DNA from: Sneathiella sp.
Lineage (GTDB): Bacteria > Pseudomonadota > Alphaproteobacteria > Sneathiellales > Sneathiellaceae
Direction: 5' to 3'
Length of the DNA: 7,467 nucleotides
NCBI GenBank assembly: GCA_016765515.1
Contig: JAESPT010000235.1
Location: forward strand, 1 to 7,467
The first letter of the stretch is position 1, and each line of letters opens with the position of its first letter. The translations under genes and the position numbers were made by a program. Below are positions 6,670 through 7,467 of the stretch, in pieces. The notes below the pieces were generated by a model. The model was not told the origin of the DNA, made no database searches, and worked only from the letters and a program-made list of their open reading frames with translations.

Positions 6670-6763
6670 AGAATATACCTGACTTCAGAGACAGAGCTCT
6701 AAAGTATAATAAACAAGAATTATTAAGCTAGTGCTAATATAATTATAATCTTGATGTCAATTT
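6670..6763 (-). promoter_or_regulatory. AT-rich leader of the kinase gene with a possible -35 box
   Basis: This 94-nt gap separates the cyclase stop from the kinase start. On the minus strand TTGACA (6760-6755) lies just after the cyclase stop codon, but no good -10 is at the right distance: TATTAG (6739-6734) is 15 nt away. TATACT (6707-6702 region) resembles a -10 without a -35. There is no terminator-like hairpin, so readthrough from the cyclase gene is equally likely. Confidence 0.3.
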
Positions 6764-7467
6764 CTATTTCGGTGAGAAAACATCCATAACAAGATTTGAT
6801 CCTCGAATTACCTGGTTCGAATGACAGATGAAAGAAGTGTCAATTTTGGACGCGATATCTTCTGATACCAAGATGGATGACGGGAGAGTTTTCGTAAGGT
6901 CTTGCAATCTACTGGCAATATTTACAGCGGGTCCAATGACAGAAAAATCCAGCCGTTCAGGGGTACCGATGTTTCCGAACATAACGTTCCCCAAATGAAT
7001 GCCAATGCCAAATCCTGAAAGGCCATCCTTTTCAAAAGTTCTATCAAAGTTCACCTCAGCCTGCAGGGCAGCGTTGACAGCGTTCAGGGCCGCTTGCTCT
7101 TCCTGACATTCATCAGATGCCGGAAATATTGCCAAAAAGCCGTCTCCCAAAAATTTGAGGATTTCACCGTTATTTTCAAAAACAGTGTTTGCCATATATT
7201 CAAGAAATTTGTTCAAGAGGGACAAGTACGTCTTTTCATTGAGTTTAAACGCAAGTTCTGTGGATTTTCTTAGATCACAGATCCAGATAACCGCCCTTGT
7301 GGTCGATCCATCGCCTCTTTGTGTAGCACCTTTTAAAATTTCCTCACTGGGCGTTTTCCCCAAATATGCCGTTAATATATTGTCCAAAGTCTGCTCTCGC
7401 TTATAAATTCGAGCGGCTGAAGCGAACAATGTGGAGAGCCGGCGGAGAATTACAATGTGATCGCTGG
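6764..7467 (-). CDS. Class III adenylate cyclase domain protein (5' end outside window)
   Basis: This is the C-terminal part of a class III nucleotide cyclase, which forms cAMP from ATP. The frame stays open to the right edge, so the gene starts outside. A TTG at 7429 is in frame but has no reason to be the start, since SDHIVILRRLS continues upstream of it. Counting from that codon, a family-typical linker (LDNILTAYLGKTPSEEILKG, 15-34) leads into the catalytic domain. Asp52 (ICDLRKST) and Asp96 (KFLGDGF) are the metal ligands. Lys92 contacts adenine. Ser163 stands at the second purine-selecting position, where Asp or Thr is common. Asn170 and Arg174 (VNIASR) stabilise the transition state. 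All catalytic residues are present, and Lys92 favours ATP over GTP. The upstream sensory part is unseen. The kinase gene follows 94 nt later on the same strand. Confidence 0.88.
   Translation of the reverse strand, partial: SDHIVILRRLSTLFASAARIYKREQTLDNILTAYLGKTPSEEILKGATQRGDGSTTRAVIWICDLRKSTELAFKLNEKTYLSLLNKFLEYMANTVFENNGEILKFLGDGFLAIFPASDECQEEQAALNAVNAALQAEVNFDRTFEKDGLSGFGIGIHLGNVMFGNIGTPERLDFSVIGPAVNIASRLQDLTKTLPSSILVSEDIASKIDTSFICHSNQVIRGSNLVMDVFSPK

Noticed and set aside
6750..6760. TTGATGTCAA as an FNR/CRP-type site before the kinase gene
   Set aside because: The half-sites are 2 nt apart instead of the 4 to 6 needed for FNR/CRP family binding; it is better read as a lone -35-like TTGACA.
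7427..7429. TTG as the start of the cyclase gene
   Set aside because: The reading frame continues to the right edge with plausible coding sequence and the protein lacks its usual N-terminal part, so the real start is outside the window.

Overview
The window looks like chromosomal DNA of an alphaproteobacterium with moderate base composition. Protein family content, GTG starts with purine-rich ribosome binding sites, and the HD-F-N-N type of hybrid histidine kinase all fit that group, but no marker gene is present and the genus is not settled. There is no RNA gene, insertion sequence, phage gene or CRISPR array. Coding density is normal from about 260 to the right edge.

Layout. 1-260 is non-coding and holds nothing I recognise. 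261-1414 (minus) is a two-gene operon: a conserved soluble protein of unknown function followed, with an ATGA overlap, by an integral membrane protein of the HTTM / vitamin K-dependent gamma-carboxylase-like type. A good sigma70-like promoter (TTGACA, 17 bp, TAGGAT) lies just upstream at 1459-1487. From about 1614 to 4592 (plus) runs a rightward cluster: a possible 45-residue single-span membrane peptide, a DUF1737 protein, a LysE-family exporter, a glutathione S-transferase and, after an 86-nt gap, a CodA-type amidohydrolase. The first genes are packed tightly enough to be one transcript. From the right edge leftward (minus) come an incomplete class III adenylate cyclase domain (6764 to beyond 7467) and then a soluble PAS-PAS-HisKA-HATPase-REC hybrid histidine kinase (4579-6669). 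The kinase gene ends inside the 3' end of the deaminase gene, with a 14-bp tail-to-tail overlap.

How the genes may work together. The rightward cluster suggests small-molecule handling (export, glutathione conjugation or thiol chemistry, base deamination), but only family functions are certain. The most informative single observation is in the CodA-like enzyme. All catalytic and metal residues of E. coli cytosine deaminase are present at a constant offset of -3, but the substrate-discriminating Asp314 is replaced by Cys311. This is the change associated with 5-methylcytosine deaminases, so the enzyme is better predicted as a 5-methylcytosine (and cytosine-analogue) deaminase than as plain cytosine deaminase. 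The cyclase and hybrid kinase, in tandem, form a signalling pair whose input and output are not visible here.
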